DNA of 34,252 nucleotides, taken from Candidatus Peribacteria bacterium RIFCSPHIGHO2_02_FULL_53_20 (GTDB taxonomy: Bacteria > Patescibacteriota > Gracilibacteria > Peribacterales > Peribacteraceae). The translations under genes and the position numbers were made by a program. The notes under the pieces were generated by a model. That model was not told the origin of the DNA. It was given only the letters and a program-made list of their open reading frames with translations, and did not search any database. Position 1 is the stretch's first letter; every line of letters begins with the position of its first letter. The stretch is taken from positions 1 through 34,252 of the forward strand of contig MFXW01000070.1 of the NCBI GenBank assembly GCA_001787585.1. The letters run 5' to 3'. Positions 7,079 to 15,003 of the stretch are shown piece after piece.

Positions 7079-7744
7079 TTACGGAAGAGGGGTGAAGGTG
7101 ACATGCAGACCGACATTGACGTCATCGGCAAAGACGCGGGCAAGTTCGGCGGAGGGGATTCCCGTGATGATAATGTCATCTTTGAGTTCGGCGGTATCCA
7201 CCTGGAGCTTGGCCACAAGGCGACCGCGTACGAAAAGACCGATATTTTTCCCCACATTCTCCCGAAAGATCATGCGCATGAGCTTGCGTCCTTCTTCAGT
7301 GAATTCGAGCGTGATCCGACCCTTATTGTCCGGCTCTTCAGCAGCTTCTATCCACTCCAGGTGTTCCTGCGTGATCTGGGTCTCTACAAATCCGCCGTGT
7401 CCTTCCGCTTCCATAGTCGGTGTTTCCTTCTCCTTGGCCTCGCGCATAATGCGGAGCTCGAAAGGCGCTGTGAGATCTTCTCTGAGGAGATCGGCTGCTG
7501 CTTCCGTAACAACGGAGAAGGAAAGCTCTGGTCCCCCCTGTTTTTGGCTGACATCAAGACCCCGGACATCCTCTCCCATACCCTGCAGCCTGCGTTCTAC
7601 GACGCGCATCACAGCAAGCGAAAGCAGGGTAAGGCGGCTGGGATCCTCGGTATCGAACTGCAGACGGTAGGTAGAGCTCACGGAGCCGCCACAACCAACG
7701 AGAAGGGTGCTCAGGGAAAGACCGACGATGAAACGGCGAAACAT
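7079..7744 (-). CDS. Lipoprotein with SecD P1-head-like domain
   Basis: The 221-residue product starts with a lipoprotein signal (MFRRFIVGLSLSTLLVGC) with a lipobox LVGC at 15-18, so it should be anchored outside the membrane. The body resembles the SecD periplasmic P1 region: VVERRLQGMGEDVRGLDV corresponds to SecD's ERRINSLGVSEA. The C-terminal half (FTEEGRKLM, NIGLFVRGRLVAKLQVD, IPSAELARVF, DVNVG) parallels the P1 head just upstream of SecD TM2. It has no transmembrane channel part. The gene ends 12 bases before secD and is probably co-transcribed with it. Its role, perhaps an auxiliary exit-side factor, is inferred from domain likeness and location. Confidence 0.8.
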   Translation of the reverse strand: MFRRFIVGLSLSTLLVGCGGSVSSTYRLQFDTEDPSRLTLLSLAVMRVVERRLQGMGEDVRGLDVSQKQGGPELSFSVVTEAAADLLREDLTAPFELRIMREAKEKETPTMEAEGHGGFVETQITQEHLEWIEAAEEPDNKGRITLEFTEEGRKLMRMIFRENVGKNIGLFVRGRLVAKLQVDTAELKDDIIITGIPSAELARVFADDVNVGLHVTFTPLP

Positions 7745-7832
7745 GTGGCAGAGAGTGTATGGGGAAAAGGCAAAATGGAAAATTGAAAATGGGGAATTAC
7801 CATCAACTCTTCGGAACTCCTTGTTGGTTTTG

Positions 7833-8831
7833 TCAATCTTCCCGGATCAGTTTTGTTCCCTTTCGAAGCATTTTCTTCTGAAGATCGATGCCCTTGAGGG
7901 CGCAGGCATCATCACAGATGCAATCGCGCAGATCACAATCTTCGATGGTGCAGCAGTCAAAGAGAACAACGTTTTCTAGCGTGGAATTCCGTACGGTGCA
8001 GCACTGACCTGTGACGACACTGCCCGAGCATTGCGTATTCTCCAATATTGAGTCTTCGCCGGTCAGAACGGTTTTCCCTACAAGAGCGGTGGTTGCTTCG
8101 AGGTAAGCATCAAACGAACCAATATCAAACCAGGGCTCATGGAAGAGGAATGTATCAATGGGAATATGTTGCCGTAGGAATTCCTCGAAGATACCGCCGA
8201 CGTTGTCGGGATGCGAGGCAGCATATTCCACGAGAATAGGGAGAGTGGAGCGGGGGAGGAGGGAGCAGCCGGTGGAAACCAACGTAGAGCGCGGGTTATG
8301 GGGTTTTTCTTCGAAGGAGGAGACGGAGTGGATTGTTTGTTCGTTTGTTCGTTTGTTCGTTTGTTCGATGAGGACGGTACCAAATTGTTTTGCACGCTCC
8401 AGATCGCCGATGTCGTGGGCAGCCAGAAGAGGAGTATCGGGTTTGGCGGATTGGATAAATGTTTCGAGAGAACAGCCGAGGTAGTTATCTCCCGTGAGCA
8501 GAAGAATGTCATCATCAATCTTCGCATCTCGTATCCACTGCGCGACTGCGCCGAGGGCGCCGAGTTTGTGGTCGTCGTGGCGGGTGTCCTCTATAAGGAT
8601 CGTGAGTGGGGAGTGGGGAGATCGGGAGATCGGGAGTTGGGACTTCCATTGATGAAATGCATTTGCAAAAACTGCATTAGTACTGACTGTAATAGGAATG
8701 TTGTTTGGAATCTTCTCGACGAGGTGCGTGAGGATGGGTTTGCCCGCAAGCGGCAGGAGAGGCTTTGGACGCGATTCCGTGAGGGGCCAGAGGCGGGTAG
8801 CAAATCCGCCGGCGAGGATGAAGGCTTTCAT
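7833..8831 (-). CDS. Sugar-phosphate nucleotidylyltransferase with Cys-rich beta-helix tail
   Basis: The N-terminus MKAFILAGGFATRLWPLTES with RPKPLLPLAGKP is the nucleotide-binding signature of sugar-1-phosphate nucleotidylyltransferases. The product would supply NDP-sugars for surface polysaccharide, but substrate cannot be assigned. The ATG at 8831 gives 332 residues. A catalytic-type LLLTGDNYLG and a later WFDIGSFDAYLEA fit the family. The C-terminal 70 residues look like left-handed beta-helix turns and contain nine cysteines, which is unusual. Two low-complexity inserts are visible: an ISRSPHSP segment from purine-rich repeats, and TNKRTNEQT from four copies of an 8-bp repeat. The next upstream gene, 22 bases away, is a polyprenyl phosphotransferase-like protein, consistent with a glycan operon. 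Confidence 0.88.
   Translation of the reverse strand: MKAFILAGGFATRLWPLTESRPKPLLPLAGKPILTHLVEKIPNNIPITVSTNAVFANAFHQWKSQLPISRSPHSPLTILIEDTRHDDHKLGALGAVAQWIRDAKIDDDILLLTGDNYLGCSLETFIQSAKPDTPLLAAHDIGDLERAKQFGTVLIEQTNKRTNEQTIHSVSSFEEKPHNPRSTLVSTGCSLLPRSTLPILVEYAASHPDNVGGIFEEFLRQHIPIDTFLFHEPWFDIGSFDAYLEATTALVGKTVLTGEDSILENTQCSGSVVTGQCCTVRNSTLENVVLFDCCTIEDCDLRDCICDDACALKGIDLQKKMLRKGTKLIRED
8335..8366. repeat. Four tandem copies of an 8-bp unit inside a gene
   Basis: GTTTGTTC is repeated exactly four times (8335-8342, 8343-8350, 8351-8358, 8359-8366) within the nucleotidylyltransferase gene. Eight is not a multiple of three, so gain or loss of one unit would shift the frame. Confidence 0.9.
8603..8640. 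repeat. Purine-rich degenerate tandem repeats inside a gene
   Basis: Units of the type GAGTGGG and GAGATCGG are repeated in tandem within the nucleotidylyltransferase gene, encoding a Ser/Pro/Arg-rich insert. Similar GTGAGTCGTGAGATC and CTCCCGACC units occur in the pbpC-A2M gap (19020-19080). Confidence 0.7.
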
Positions 8832-8853
8832 AGAGGTGAGTTTTTCTAGGGTA

Positions 8854-9660
8854 TTACCGCAAAAACCAATTCCACCAATCATTCTTGGGGCGAACGACCG
8901 TCACTGGCACTCCTTCTAGCGACTCCACCGATTCATCGCGCTCCACGATGCCGAAGACGGAGGGAAGCACGATATAGGTGATGCCGCGGTTGCGGCAGGC
9001 GGAGAGTAAGTTCAAAGATTGTTCGAGGTCACTCCCCTGAATGAGATGGGTGATCTTGAAGCGCTCGAGCGTCTCCTCGAGTTTATTGAGTTTTCCGAGT
9101 ACAGGCACGCCTTCGATCGCCGTATCCTTCACTCCACGACCGTCGAGAACGGCAACTGGCTTCAGTGCACTTTTGCGGATCTTCATCGTCTTGAGTAGGG
9201 CACGCGATTCCCGCGTTACTCCTACAAGAAGTGTCGGAAAAGCTGGAGGATCGCGACGCAGCAAGCTTCGCTGGATCTGTTCCCAGATGATGTGCCAGGC
9301 AAGTGTCGTTACGGTGCTTAATGTGAATGCATAAACGAGGAGCATCCGGCTGAAGAACTCCTTATACGTGAAGTAGTAACCGATCGTGAAGAGCGCGATG
9401 CCCACAAGGCAGGAATAGGCGATGTAGGCGGCATTGCGGACGGTCGCCTGATTTCGCGTAAGTGCAAACGTACGTGTCGTTCCGAGGACCACGAGCCATA
9501 CCGGTGCGATGATCAGCGTCACTACGAAAAATTTCCCGAAGAGAAAATCTGTGGAGAGGATCGGACCGACCTGGAGGAAATAGGCAGCGCAGTACGCGGC
9601 AGCGAAGGTCAGGATGTCGGAGAGAAGCCAAACAATCAGGAGAATCCGGTGACGGAACAT
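8854..9660 (-). CDS. Polyprenyl glycosylphosphotransferase-like protein lacking the catalytic module
   Basis: The 268-residue product (ATG 9660) has about four membrane segments (5-28, 40-60, 75-96, 103-124). A cytosolic Rossmann-like domain follows at 140-245, including PTLLVGVTRES and VPVLGKLNKLEE. This is the N-terminal architecture of WbaP-type initiating phosphoglycosyltransferases (membrane part plus CoA-binding-like domain). In full-length enzymes a C-terminal bacterial sugar-transferase domain follows. Here the protein stops at NDWWNWFLR, just where that domain would begin, and no catalytic domain lies in the downstream gene. It may be a split enzyme with its partner elsewhere, a regulatory paralogue, or a truncated gene. 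An upstream in-frame start at 9774 would add a non-conserved segment overlapping the neighbouring gene. Confidence 0.75.
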   Translation of the reverse strand: MFRHRILLIVWLLSDILTFAAAYCAAYFLQVGPILSTDFLFGKFFVVTLIIAPVWLVVLGTTRTFALTRNQATVRNAAYIAYSCLVGIALFTIGYYFTYKEFFSRMLLVYAFTLSTVTTLAWHIIWEQIQRSLLRRDPPAFPTLLVGVTRESRALLKTMKIRKSALKPVAVLDGRGVKDTAIEGVPVLGKLNKLEETLERFKITHLIQGSDLEQSLNLLSACRNRGITYIVLPSVFGIVERDESVESLEGVPVTVVRPKNDWWNWFLR

Positions 9661-9674
9661 ACATGTAGAATACA

Positions 9675-9739
9675 GGTTTTTTGGTTTGTTTGTTTCTTTG
9701 TCGTGAAGCATTTCCAACAAACTAGTCAACCAAAAAACC
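9675..9739. repeat. 12-bp perfect inverted repeat in an intergenic gap
   Basis: GGTTTTTTGGTT (9675-9686) is the exact reverse complement of AACCAAAAAACC (9728-9739), 41 bases apart. It lies between the exported metallopeptidase stop and the next start. It might act as an attenuator or weak terminator. Confidence 0.6.
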
Positions 9740-9746
9740 AAAACTA

Positions 9747-10730
9747 TTACTTTTGGCTTACTGAGATGGTCCATGTGTAGGGCAACTTCGTGCTATCCCA
9801 CGGCACCTCTCCATTCCATTGGTGCGATCCGTTGGCGATGGTGATGCCTCCGGGGAACACATATGTTTCGATCCAGGCGAGCTTCATGGCAATCACATGG
9901 TTCGTCCTGGCACGTGCGATGAATGCATCGCGCTGGAAGATGTAATACGTGAGGGATTCGGTAATATCCTCGAAAACATCCCAGGAGGCGTAACCGGTGA
10001 CGAAGTTTTCGGGCTTCATACCCTCCTTCTGCACGTTGTGCGCCGTCCATGAGATCCGGTAGAAGACGAGGCTTGGGTCGTCATTCCACATGATGTCGTT
10101 GCCGTCCTTAAACTCGCTTGCGCCAGCAACTGGGGTTCCTTGCAGACATCCGAGATCGAGTACATGACCGAATTCATGCGCGAAGAGTGTGCGAAATTCA
10201 TGGTCGTCGATCTTGGAGCCGTCCATGACGATGCTCTCTTTCCCTGCAACGCCGCGCTGACCGCTGTTGTCGTACCGGACGTAGAAATTTTTCATGGTGT
10301 TGTGGCATTTTTTCGGCATGAGGCGGAGCATTTCATTCGCGATGAGGCGGTGCCTGAGCAGGATATCGGGCTGGTCAAGAACAGGGAAAATATCTGAAGT
10401 GGGGAACGGAGACTGGGGCGATTGTGATTGCACAGATGATGCAGACGCTTGGATGGAAGTAGCTGACGAAGTGCTGCCTGTTAGCAATTCTGCGCGAATG
10501 GCACGGGTAGGCTTCCTCTGCTTAAGGGACGCGCGAGCGATCTGGGTTTTTGCAGAGGATCTCTGAGACGATCGGACGGTATCTCCTATGCTACGAATAC
10601 GCCCTGTCCAGAAGGAAGAGACGCTTGCCACAGGTTGGGATTGTGATACGCTTTTGCCAAGCGCAACGGGAGCGGCAGTTCCGAGGAGCAACGGGCCGAT
10701 GAGGAAAATGGCGAGGGGGAGTACTCTCAC
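9747..10730 (-). CDS. Exported zinc metallopeptidase (HEFGH)
   Basis: The 327-residue product starts at GTG 10730 with a signal peptide (LPLAIFLIGPLLLGTAAP). A Ser/Gln/Thr-rich linker runs to about residue 110. A catalytic domain follows with FAHEFGHVLD, a complete HExxH site at H185-E186-H189. The downstream DVFEDITESLTYYI offers E254 or E258 as third zinc ligand. The pattern resembles gluzincin-type peptidases with a helix carrying ExxxE, but I cannot name the family. It is likely secreted or cell-surface attached through the linker. It is transcribed divergently from the RlmD-type gene, with a shared AT-rich promoter region. Confidence 0.8.
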   Translation of the reverse strand: MRVLPLAIFLIGPLLLGTAAPVALGKSVSQSQPVASVSSFWTGRIRSIGDTVRSSQRSSAKTQIARASLKQRKPTRAIRAELLTGSTSSATSIQASASSVQSQSPQSPFPTSDIFPVLDQPDILLRHRLIANEMLRLMPKKCHNTMKNFYVRYDNSGQRGVAGKESIVMDGSKIDDHEFRTLFAHEFGHVLDLGCLQGTPVAGASEFKDGNDIMWNDDPSLVFYRISWTAHNVQKEGMKPENFVTGYASWDVFEDITESLTYYIFQRDAFIARARTNHVIAMKLAWIETYVFPGGITIANGSHQWNGEVPWDSTKLPYTWTISVSQK

Positions 10731-10748
10731 GTGTGCTGAAGAAAGAGG

Positions 10749-10770
10749 TAATATTTTATACTATAATATT
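10749..10770. promoter_or_regulatory. Divergent AT-rich promoter region
   Basis: TATACT (10757-10762) and TATAAT (10762-10767) point towards the rlmD-type gene. The reverse strand reads AGTATAAAAT towards the metallopeptidase. TATAAT would start transcription only a few bases before the ATG at 10777, implying a very short or absent leader. No good -35 element is visible. Confidence 0.45.
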
Positions 10771-10776
10771 GTTTAA

Positions 10777-12318
10777 ATGTCAATGTCATTATTCTCTGAT
10801 ACATCTGGTGCTCCTGAGCCAACGGAAATACCTCTAATGGCAGATTCTCCTGTTTCTACGGGGGGTGCTGCAGCCGTAGCAAACCCTGCAGTACACCCTG
10901 GTCAGACCTATACGGTGACGATCGAAAAGCTGACCTTTGGAGGGTCTGGATTGGCTCATGTAGGCGATTTGGCTGTCTTTGTTCCCAGCACCATTCCCGG
11001 ACAGCAGGTCGAAATCATCATCACCAAATTCCGGGGAAATTCCGCAGAGGCACGAGTGAATAAAATCGTCCGGAAAGCAAAAGATGAGATCATGCCAAAG
11101 TGCCAGCACTTCCACGATTGCGGTGGATGCCAGTGGCAGAATCTTCCGTACGATAAACAGATCGGATTCAAGGAAGAGATTGTTCGCGAGACTCTGGCTC
11201 ATCTCACGCCCGTCGATGATGCTGTTCGCGAGTCGCTTCCCGGCAGAGTGCTGAAAATCATCCCGAGCCCGCAGGTATTTCACTATAGAAACAAGCTCGA
11301 ACTTTCTTTTGGATTTTCTTCCATGGATACAGAAGAGAAAGACGGGAAGAGGATCTATTTCGACAATGGTCCGACCGTGGGATTCCACCAGCCTGGAAAG
11401 TGGGAGACGGTTCTCCCAATTTCGGAATGCCACCTCTACGACGAGCAGATCGGGCAACTTCTTGCGGACGTCCGCAAGTTTATGCAGGAGACCAAGCTTC
11501 CTGTCTATAACCCCAAAACCCATAAGGGACTCTTCCGCACATTGCTCCTGCGCCGCGGTATTCACACGGGAGAATCGATGATTGCGTTCGTTGTGAAAGC
11601 TCGCAAAAAAGAACTCGAGCCAATCTTCCAGCACTTCATGCGGTTTGCAGGGCGCTCAGGATTGAAGTCGCTTCTCGTCATTGAAAATATGAGCCTCAAT
11701 GACAAGCCCGAAGAACCCAAAGTGCATTGCCTCGCCGGAAAACCTTTCATCACCGAGCGACTCTTCGATCTCACATTCGAAATCTCGCCTTTCTCTTTCT
11801 TCCAGACAAACACATTAGCAGCAGAGAAACTGTATCAGGCGATCGTCGACGGCGCGGAGATCGGGCAAAAAGACGTGGTGCTCGATGCCTACTGCGGCAT
11901 GGGGACGATCGGGCAGTACGTGGCGCGCTTCTGCCAAAAAGTCGTCGGCGTGGAAAGTCACCCGACAGCAATCGAAGACGCACTCAAGAGTGCCGGCAAA
12001 AATCGCATCGGCAATATCAGCTTCTACAAAGGGCGCATGGAGCAGGTGATCGGTGATCAACTGGCACCCAATGGCAAATACCAATTCACCGTCGCGATCG
12101 TCGATCCGCCGCGCGCCGGCATGCATCCGAAGGCGCTTGCGGGTGTGCTTGCCCATAAACCTGAGAGATTGGTGTATGTCTCGTGTAACACTGCGACTTT
12201 TGCACGTGATCTCGGCGTTATCTTAAAAGCAGGATATGACCTGCGAACGGTGCAGCCGGTGGATTTGTTTCCGCATACGTCGCATATAGAGACGGTTGCT
12301 GTGCTTCAACGTCGATAA
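10777..12318 (+). CDS. rlmD: 23S rRNA (uracil-5-)-methyltransferase, RlmD/RumA family
   Basis: This TrmA/RumA-family enzyme methylates uracil C5 in RNA, for RlmD position 1939 of 23S rRNA, although RlmC/RlmD specificity cannot be settled here. The 513-residue product has a non-conserved first 40 residues and then a TRAM domain (43-100). Iron-sulfur cysteines are C109, C115 and C118 in KCQHFHDCGGCQWQ, with C218 as the likely fourth. The SAM-binding DAYCGMGTIGQYVA and the VDPPRAGMHP motif follow. The catalytic cysteine is C470 in YVSCNTATFARDL. A later start at 10837 (M21) is possible. The stop lies about 100 bases before the next gene. Confidence 0.9.
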   Translation: MSMSLFSDTSGAPEPTEIPLMADSPVSTGGAAAVANPAVHPGQTYTVTIEKLTFGGSGLAHVGDLAVFVPSTIPGQQVEIIITKFRGNSAEARVNKIVRKAKDEIMPKCQHFHDCGGCQWQNLPYDKQIGFKEEIVRETLAHLTPVDDAVRESLPGRVLKIIPSPQVFHYRNKLELSFGFSSMDTEEKDGKRIYFDNGPTVGFHQPGKWETVLPISECHLYDEQIGQLLADVRKFMQETKLPVYNPKTHKGLFRTLLLRRGIHTGESMIAFVVKARKKELEPIFQHFMRFAGRSGLKSLLVIENMSLNDKPEEPKVHCLAGKPFITERLFDLTFEISPFSFFQTNTLAAEKLYQAIVDGAEIGQKDVVLDAYCGMGTIGQYVARFCQKVVGVESHPTAIEDALKSAGKNRIGNISFYKGRMEQVIGDQLAPNGKYQFTVAIVDPPRAGMHPKALAGVLAHKPERLVYVSCNTATFARDLGVILKAGYDLRTVQPVDLFPHTSHIETVAVLQRR

Positions 12319-12420
12319 GAGTTTGCGAGGATTGCGGAGTTTGCGAGATGCATCTTGTGATCACTGTAGGATGCGTTTGCACCTATTGCATTCCTTCAAC
12401 ATTGGGCATGATTCTTTACT

Positions 12421-13287
12421 ATGCATAGAGCTGCACAGCGCGATCACGAGCTTGAAACTCTCAATGGGATTATCAGTCGAGAGGAACTCAGACGGATACG
12501 CCAAGATGCATTTGGTACAACCTGCCCTATTCCCATGCGGAAAGAACGAATACCGAAACAACTGTCGGTGCAGGAGAGAAGGAAACTTGAAAAGTTCTAC
12601 AATGCTCACAGAGTGACCGAGTATTCGGATGTTGCGCACTATGGGACATATCATATTGCGCGACGTATTTTTGAGCTTCTTGGTCATCAAGCATTGTCGG
12701 AGAGGCTCGTAGTACCCAGTCTGGAAGATGTGAATGAGGAAAGTCCCGTCGATAATATCATTGTTGCCGGCACTGCATGCTCTGGGAAAAATAACCACGC
12801 ATCAAGAATTGCAACGGCACTTGGGCGAACCTTCATCGATATTGATGATTTTGTTGCAGGGCGGTATCTCCAGAAGATGAAAAGAGGCATTCCTCCTACG
12901 ACTGAAGACAGGCTATCCGTATACATCACCGCATTGCATATTATGCATCTCATGAATGAAACTGGCCGCAAGGTTGTTTTGATTTATCCTGCTCAAAAGC
13001 AGGTGTATCGGGATCTTCTTCGCACCGCACGAAACGTTCGTTTTGTGCTGCTTCACGCACCAAAGGACGTCCTATTGCAACGAGCCAGACGTAGGAAACA
13101 TCCGATCATTCATGGTGACCGTTGTGAGCCCTTCATTGAAGATCAAGTACGCATTTTAGAGATGCCAACAGGATATGAATGCATGGATACAGTAAGTGTA
13201 TCGACCGATGCTCCGGAAAATAAAGTGCAAAAAATCATTCAAGAGCATCTGCATCAGTGGTTGTTTGCCAATGCCAAACTTCTTTAA
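12421..13287 (+). CDS. Gluconokinase-like P-loop protein with degenerate Walker A
   Basis: Residues 110-280 resemble gluconate/shikimate-type kinases: a P-loop at 117-125, FIDIDDFVAGRYLQKMKRGI with PPTTEDR as in gluconokinase, then VYRDLLRTARNVRFVLLHAP and LLQRARRR. The P-loop reads GTACSGKNN: the usual Ser/Thr after the lysine is replaced by Asn (N124), which may impair Mg-ATP binding. About 108 extra N-terminal residues, helical and basic, have no recognised domain. The product could be a diverged small-molecule kinase or a non-catalytic binding protein. No Shine-Dalgarno site precedes the ATG. Neighbours give no clear pathway. Confidence 0.7.
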   Translation: MHRAAQRDHELETLNGIISREELRRIRQDAFGTTCPIPMRKERIPKQLSVQERRKLEKFYNAHRVTEYSDVAHYGTYHIARRIFELLGHQALSERLVVPSLEDVNEESPVDNIIVAGTACSGKNNHASRIATALGRTFIDIDDFVAGRYLQKMKRGIPPTTEDRLSVYITALHIMHLMNETGRKVVLIYPAQKQVYRDLLRTARNVRFVLLHAPKDVLLQRARRRKHPIIHGDRCEPFIEDQVRILEMPTGYECMDTVSVSTDAPENKVQKIIQEHLHQWLFANAKLL

Positions 13288-13430
13288 TCTACTTTTGAAT
13301 TGATGGTTCAGTAACTCCACAAACTTTTATGCATCACAGTTTTCGCAGTCCCAACAGCAGCAGACCGGGTAAACTTGACGAATAATGCAGAGCTTGCTTA
13401 ATGTTCAAATACGTTATAGCTTTCTCAGCC

Positions 13431-14453
13431 ATGGATCATACGACTCTTGATGAAGCTCGCGTTCGGCAATTGGTCTCTGAGAGCGATCCGGCGCGGCGCG
13501 TGGAGGCAATAATGCAGTTTGTTATGGATTTGCGTGTTGGAGAAGCAAAGAGATTCAGGGAGCTTCTCCGATCTCTTGGCTCAGAAGGTCATGTTGGAGC
13601 CGAGGTGGCCGCTAATCGGAGGCAGATCTTGGATGTGCTGCAGCATGAAGAGGATATGCACCCGGATGTCGAGCGAGGCTCTGAGCAGTTTGCCATCATC
13701 AATATGAACGATGCACCTGAGGACAGGGATACTTGGGGAACATCACGGCACGTTGACCGCACACAAGAATTGGGCTGGTCTTTCGATGCAGAGCTTATAG
13801 AACTGGATGGAGAATTTGGAGCAGCGTACAGCGACCAGCCACATATCTATTTCCTTGTGGATGGAGAAGTAGATATTACTATTGGCGACAAGCCCTCCGT
13901 ACCGATGACCCGGAATGCGCAAGCAGCGATTCCTGCAGGCACCAGTTTCAAGGTATCCGGTCATGGCAAGGTATTCGCACTCCACATGCATGCTGAAAAA
14001 ATGCGAGGACTGCAGCCGGAAGTGGTGGTAGGGAACTTCGATGATGTGCCTGTTGGTGCATCACAGGAAGCGCCATATCATGCTGAAACGGCGCAGTGTC
14101 CCTGCGGACCTTCCCGCAGAATCCAGCTGATAAAACATGGCTGGGGTTTAAGTACGCACCTGACAACCATGGGCTTGCATGTGAATGAGACTACGTATCC
14201 TCTGGCAAAGGGACACGAGCACTTCACGACCCTTGAGGCTTACTACATTGCGAGGATTCATGAAGGAAAACCCATCATGACTATTGATGGAATGTCTTTC
14301 CCTCTCTCGGAGGAACAATTGATTTTGGTTCCCAGAGGAGTAATGCATGATATTGAAGGAGGAAAGGTTGATGTTCGCATCCTCGTTATAGGTGGACATG
14401 ATGATGAGGATTTCCGAAGAGAAGACTGGAGGCATGTAAGAGATAAGAAGTAA
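13431..14453 (+). CDS. Bicupin-domain protein
   Basis: The product from ATG 13431 is 340 residues. The frame also opens at 13401, but a TTGACG box at 13375-13380 would place transcription start between the two, so the later start is favoured. An N-terminal helical region of about 100 residues is followed by two beta-rich cupin-like domains. The first includes HIYFLVDGEVDITIGD. The second includes KGHEHFTTLEAYYIARIHEG and ILVPRGVMHDIEGG, with histidines and a glutamate in cupin metal-binding positions. A CPCGPSRR segment links them. Only the second domain keeps a plausible metal site. Substrate and role are unknown; cupins range from sugar isomerases to dioxygenases. Confidence 0.7.
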   Translation: MDHTTLDEARVRQLVSESDPARRVEAIMQFVMDLRVGEAKRFRELLRSLGSEGHVGAEVAANRRQILDVLQHEEDMHPDVERGSEQFAIINMNDAPEDRDTWGTSRHVDRTQELGWSFDAELIELDGEFGAAYSDQPHIYFLVDGEVDITIGDKPSVPMTRNAQAAIPAGTSFKVSGHGKVFALHMHAEKMRGLQPEVVVGNFDDVPVGASQEAPYHAETAQCPCGPSRRIQLIKHGWGLSTHLTTMGLHVNETTYPLAKGHEHFTTLEAYYIARIHEGKPIMTIDGMSFPLSEEQLILVPRGVMHDIEGGKVDVRILVIGGHDDEDFRREDWRHVRDKK

Positions 14454-14480
14454 CATGGTTGAGTTGCCGCGGCTCCTCCC

Positions 14481-14945
14481 ATGCATCACATCACTCTTCT
14501 CTGCGTCGGCTCCCTCAAATTCTCCTGGGCGAAATCTGCATGTGAAGACTATGCAGATCGGCTCAGTCATTCATTGAAGTTGGAGATTGTTGAACTTCCC
14601 GCGAGCCGATCGCGCGAATTGGAGCAGCAGAGGGAAGAAGAGTCGGAGCGGATTATTCAAGCCTTAGAAAAGAGGGGAGGGATGGTGTGGGTGTTGGATG
14701 AACGGGGGAAGGAAATGGATTCAACGACGTTTTCGAAGGAGTTGCAGGTTGCAAAGGACAGAGGGGATGCGATGACATTTGTGTTGGGCGGAGCGTATGG
14801 ATTGAATGATACTGTTCGGAAGAAAGCGAATCGATTATTGAGACTCAGCGCGATGACGCTGCCGCATGAACTGTGCAGAGTGGTGTTTCTGGAGCAGTTG
14901 TATAGGGCACAGGAGATTGGGAGGGGGAGTGGGTATCATCATTAA
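14481..14945 (+). CDS. rlmH: 23S rRNA pseudouridine1915 N3-methyltransferase
   Basis: RlmH is a SPOUT-fold methyltransferase that modifies pseudouridine 1915 in helix 69 of 23S rRNA on assembled ribosomes. The 154-residue product matches the family length of about 155. Hallmarks are MHHITLLCVGSLK at the start, WVLDERGKEMDSTTFS, the knot segment FVLGGAYGLNDTV, and the C-terminal HELCRVVFLEQLYRAQEI with GSGYHH. The last residues form the substrate-contacting tail seen in the family. A pyrimidine-rich CTCCTCCC directly precedes the ATG instead of a Shine-Dalgarno site. Confidence 0.95.
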   Translation: MHHITLLCVGSLKFSWAKSACEDYADRLSHSLKLEIVELPASRSRELEQQREEESERIIQALEKRGGMVWVLDERGKEMDSTTFSKELQVAKDRGDAMTFVLGGAYGLNDTVRKKANRLLRLSAMTLPHELCRVVFLEQLYRAQEIGRGSGYHH

Positions 14946-14963
14946 GTCGCATTTCCTTGGCAT

Positions 14964-14992
14964 TTGACATTGACAAATTAAATAGAATAAAT
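14964..14992 (+). promoter_or_regulatory. Putative sigma70-type promoter
   Basis: TTGACA at 14964-14969 is a perfect -35 match and is repeated at 14970-14975. ATAAAT at 14987-14992, 17 bases after the first copy, is a fair -10. Transcription would begin only a few bases before the ATG at 15004, so the message may be nearly leaderless. Confidence 0.5.
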
Positions 14993-15003
14993 ACATTAAA
15001 TGT

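Noticed and set aside
7745-7832. Small gene between the SecD-like lipoprotein and the nucleotidylyltransferase
   Set aside because: Only 88 bases of A/G-rich sequence with short direct repeats; no start with a meaningful frame.
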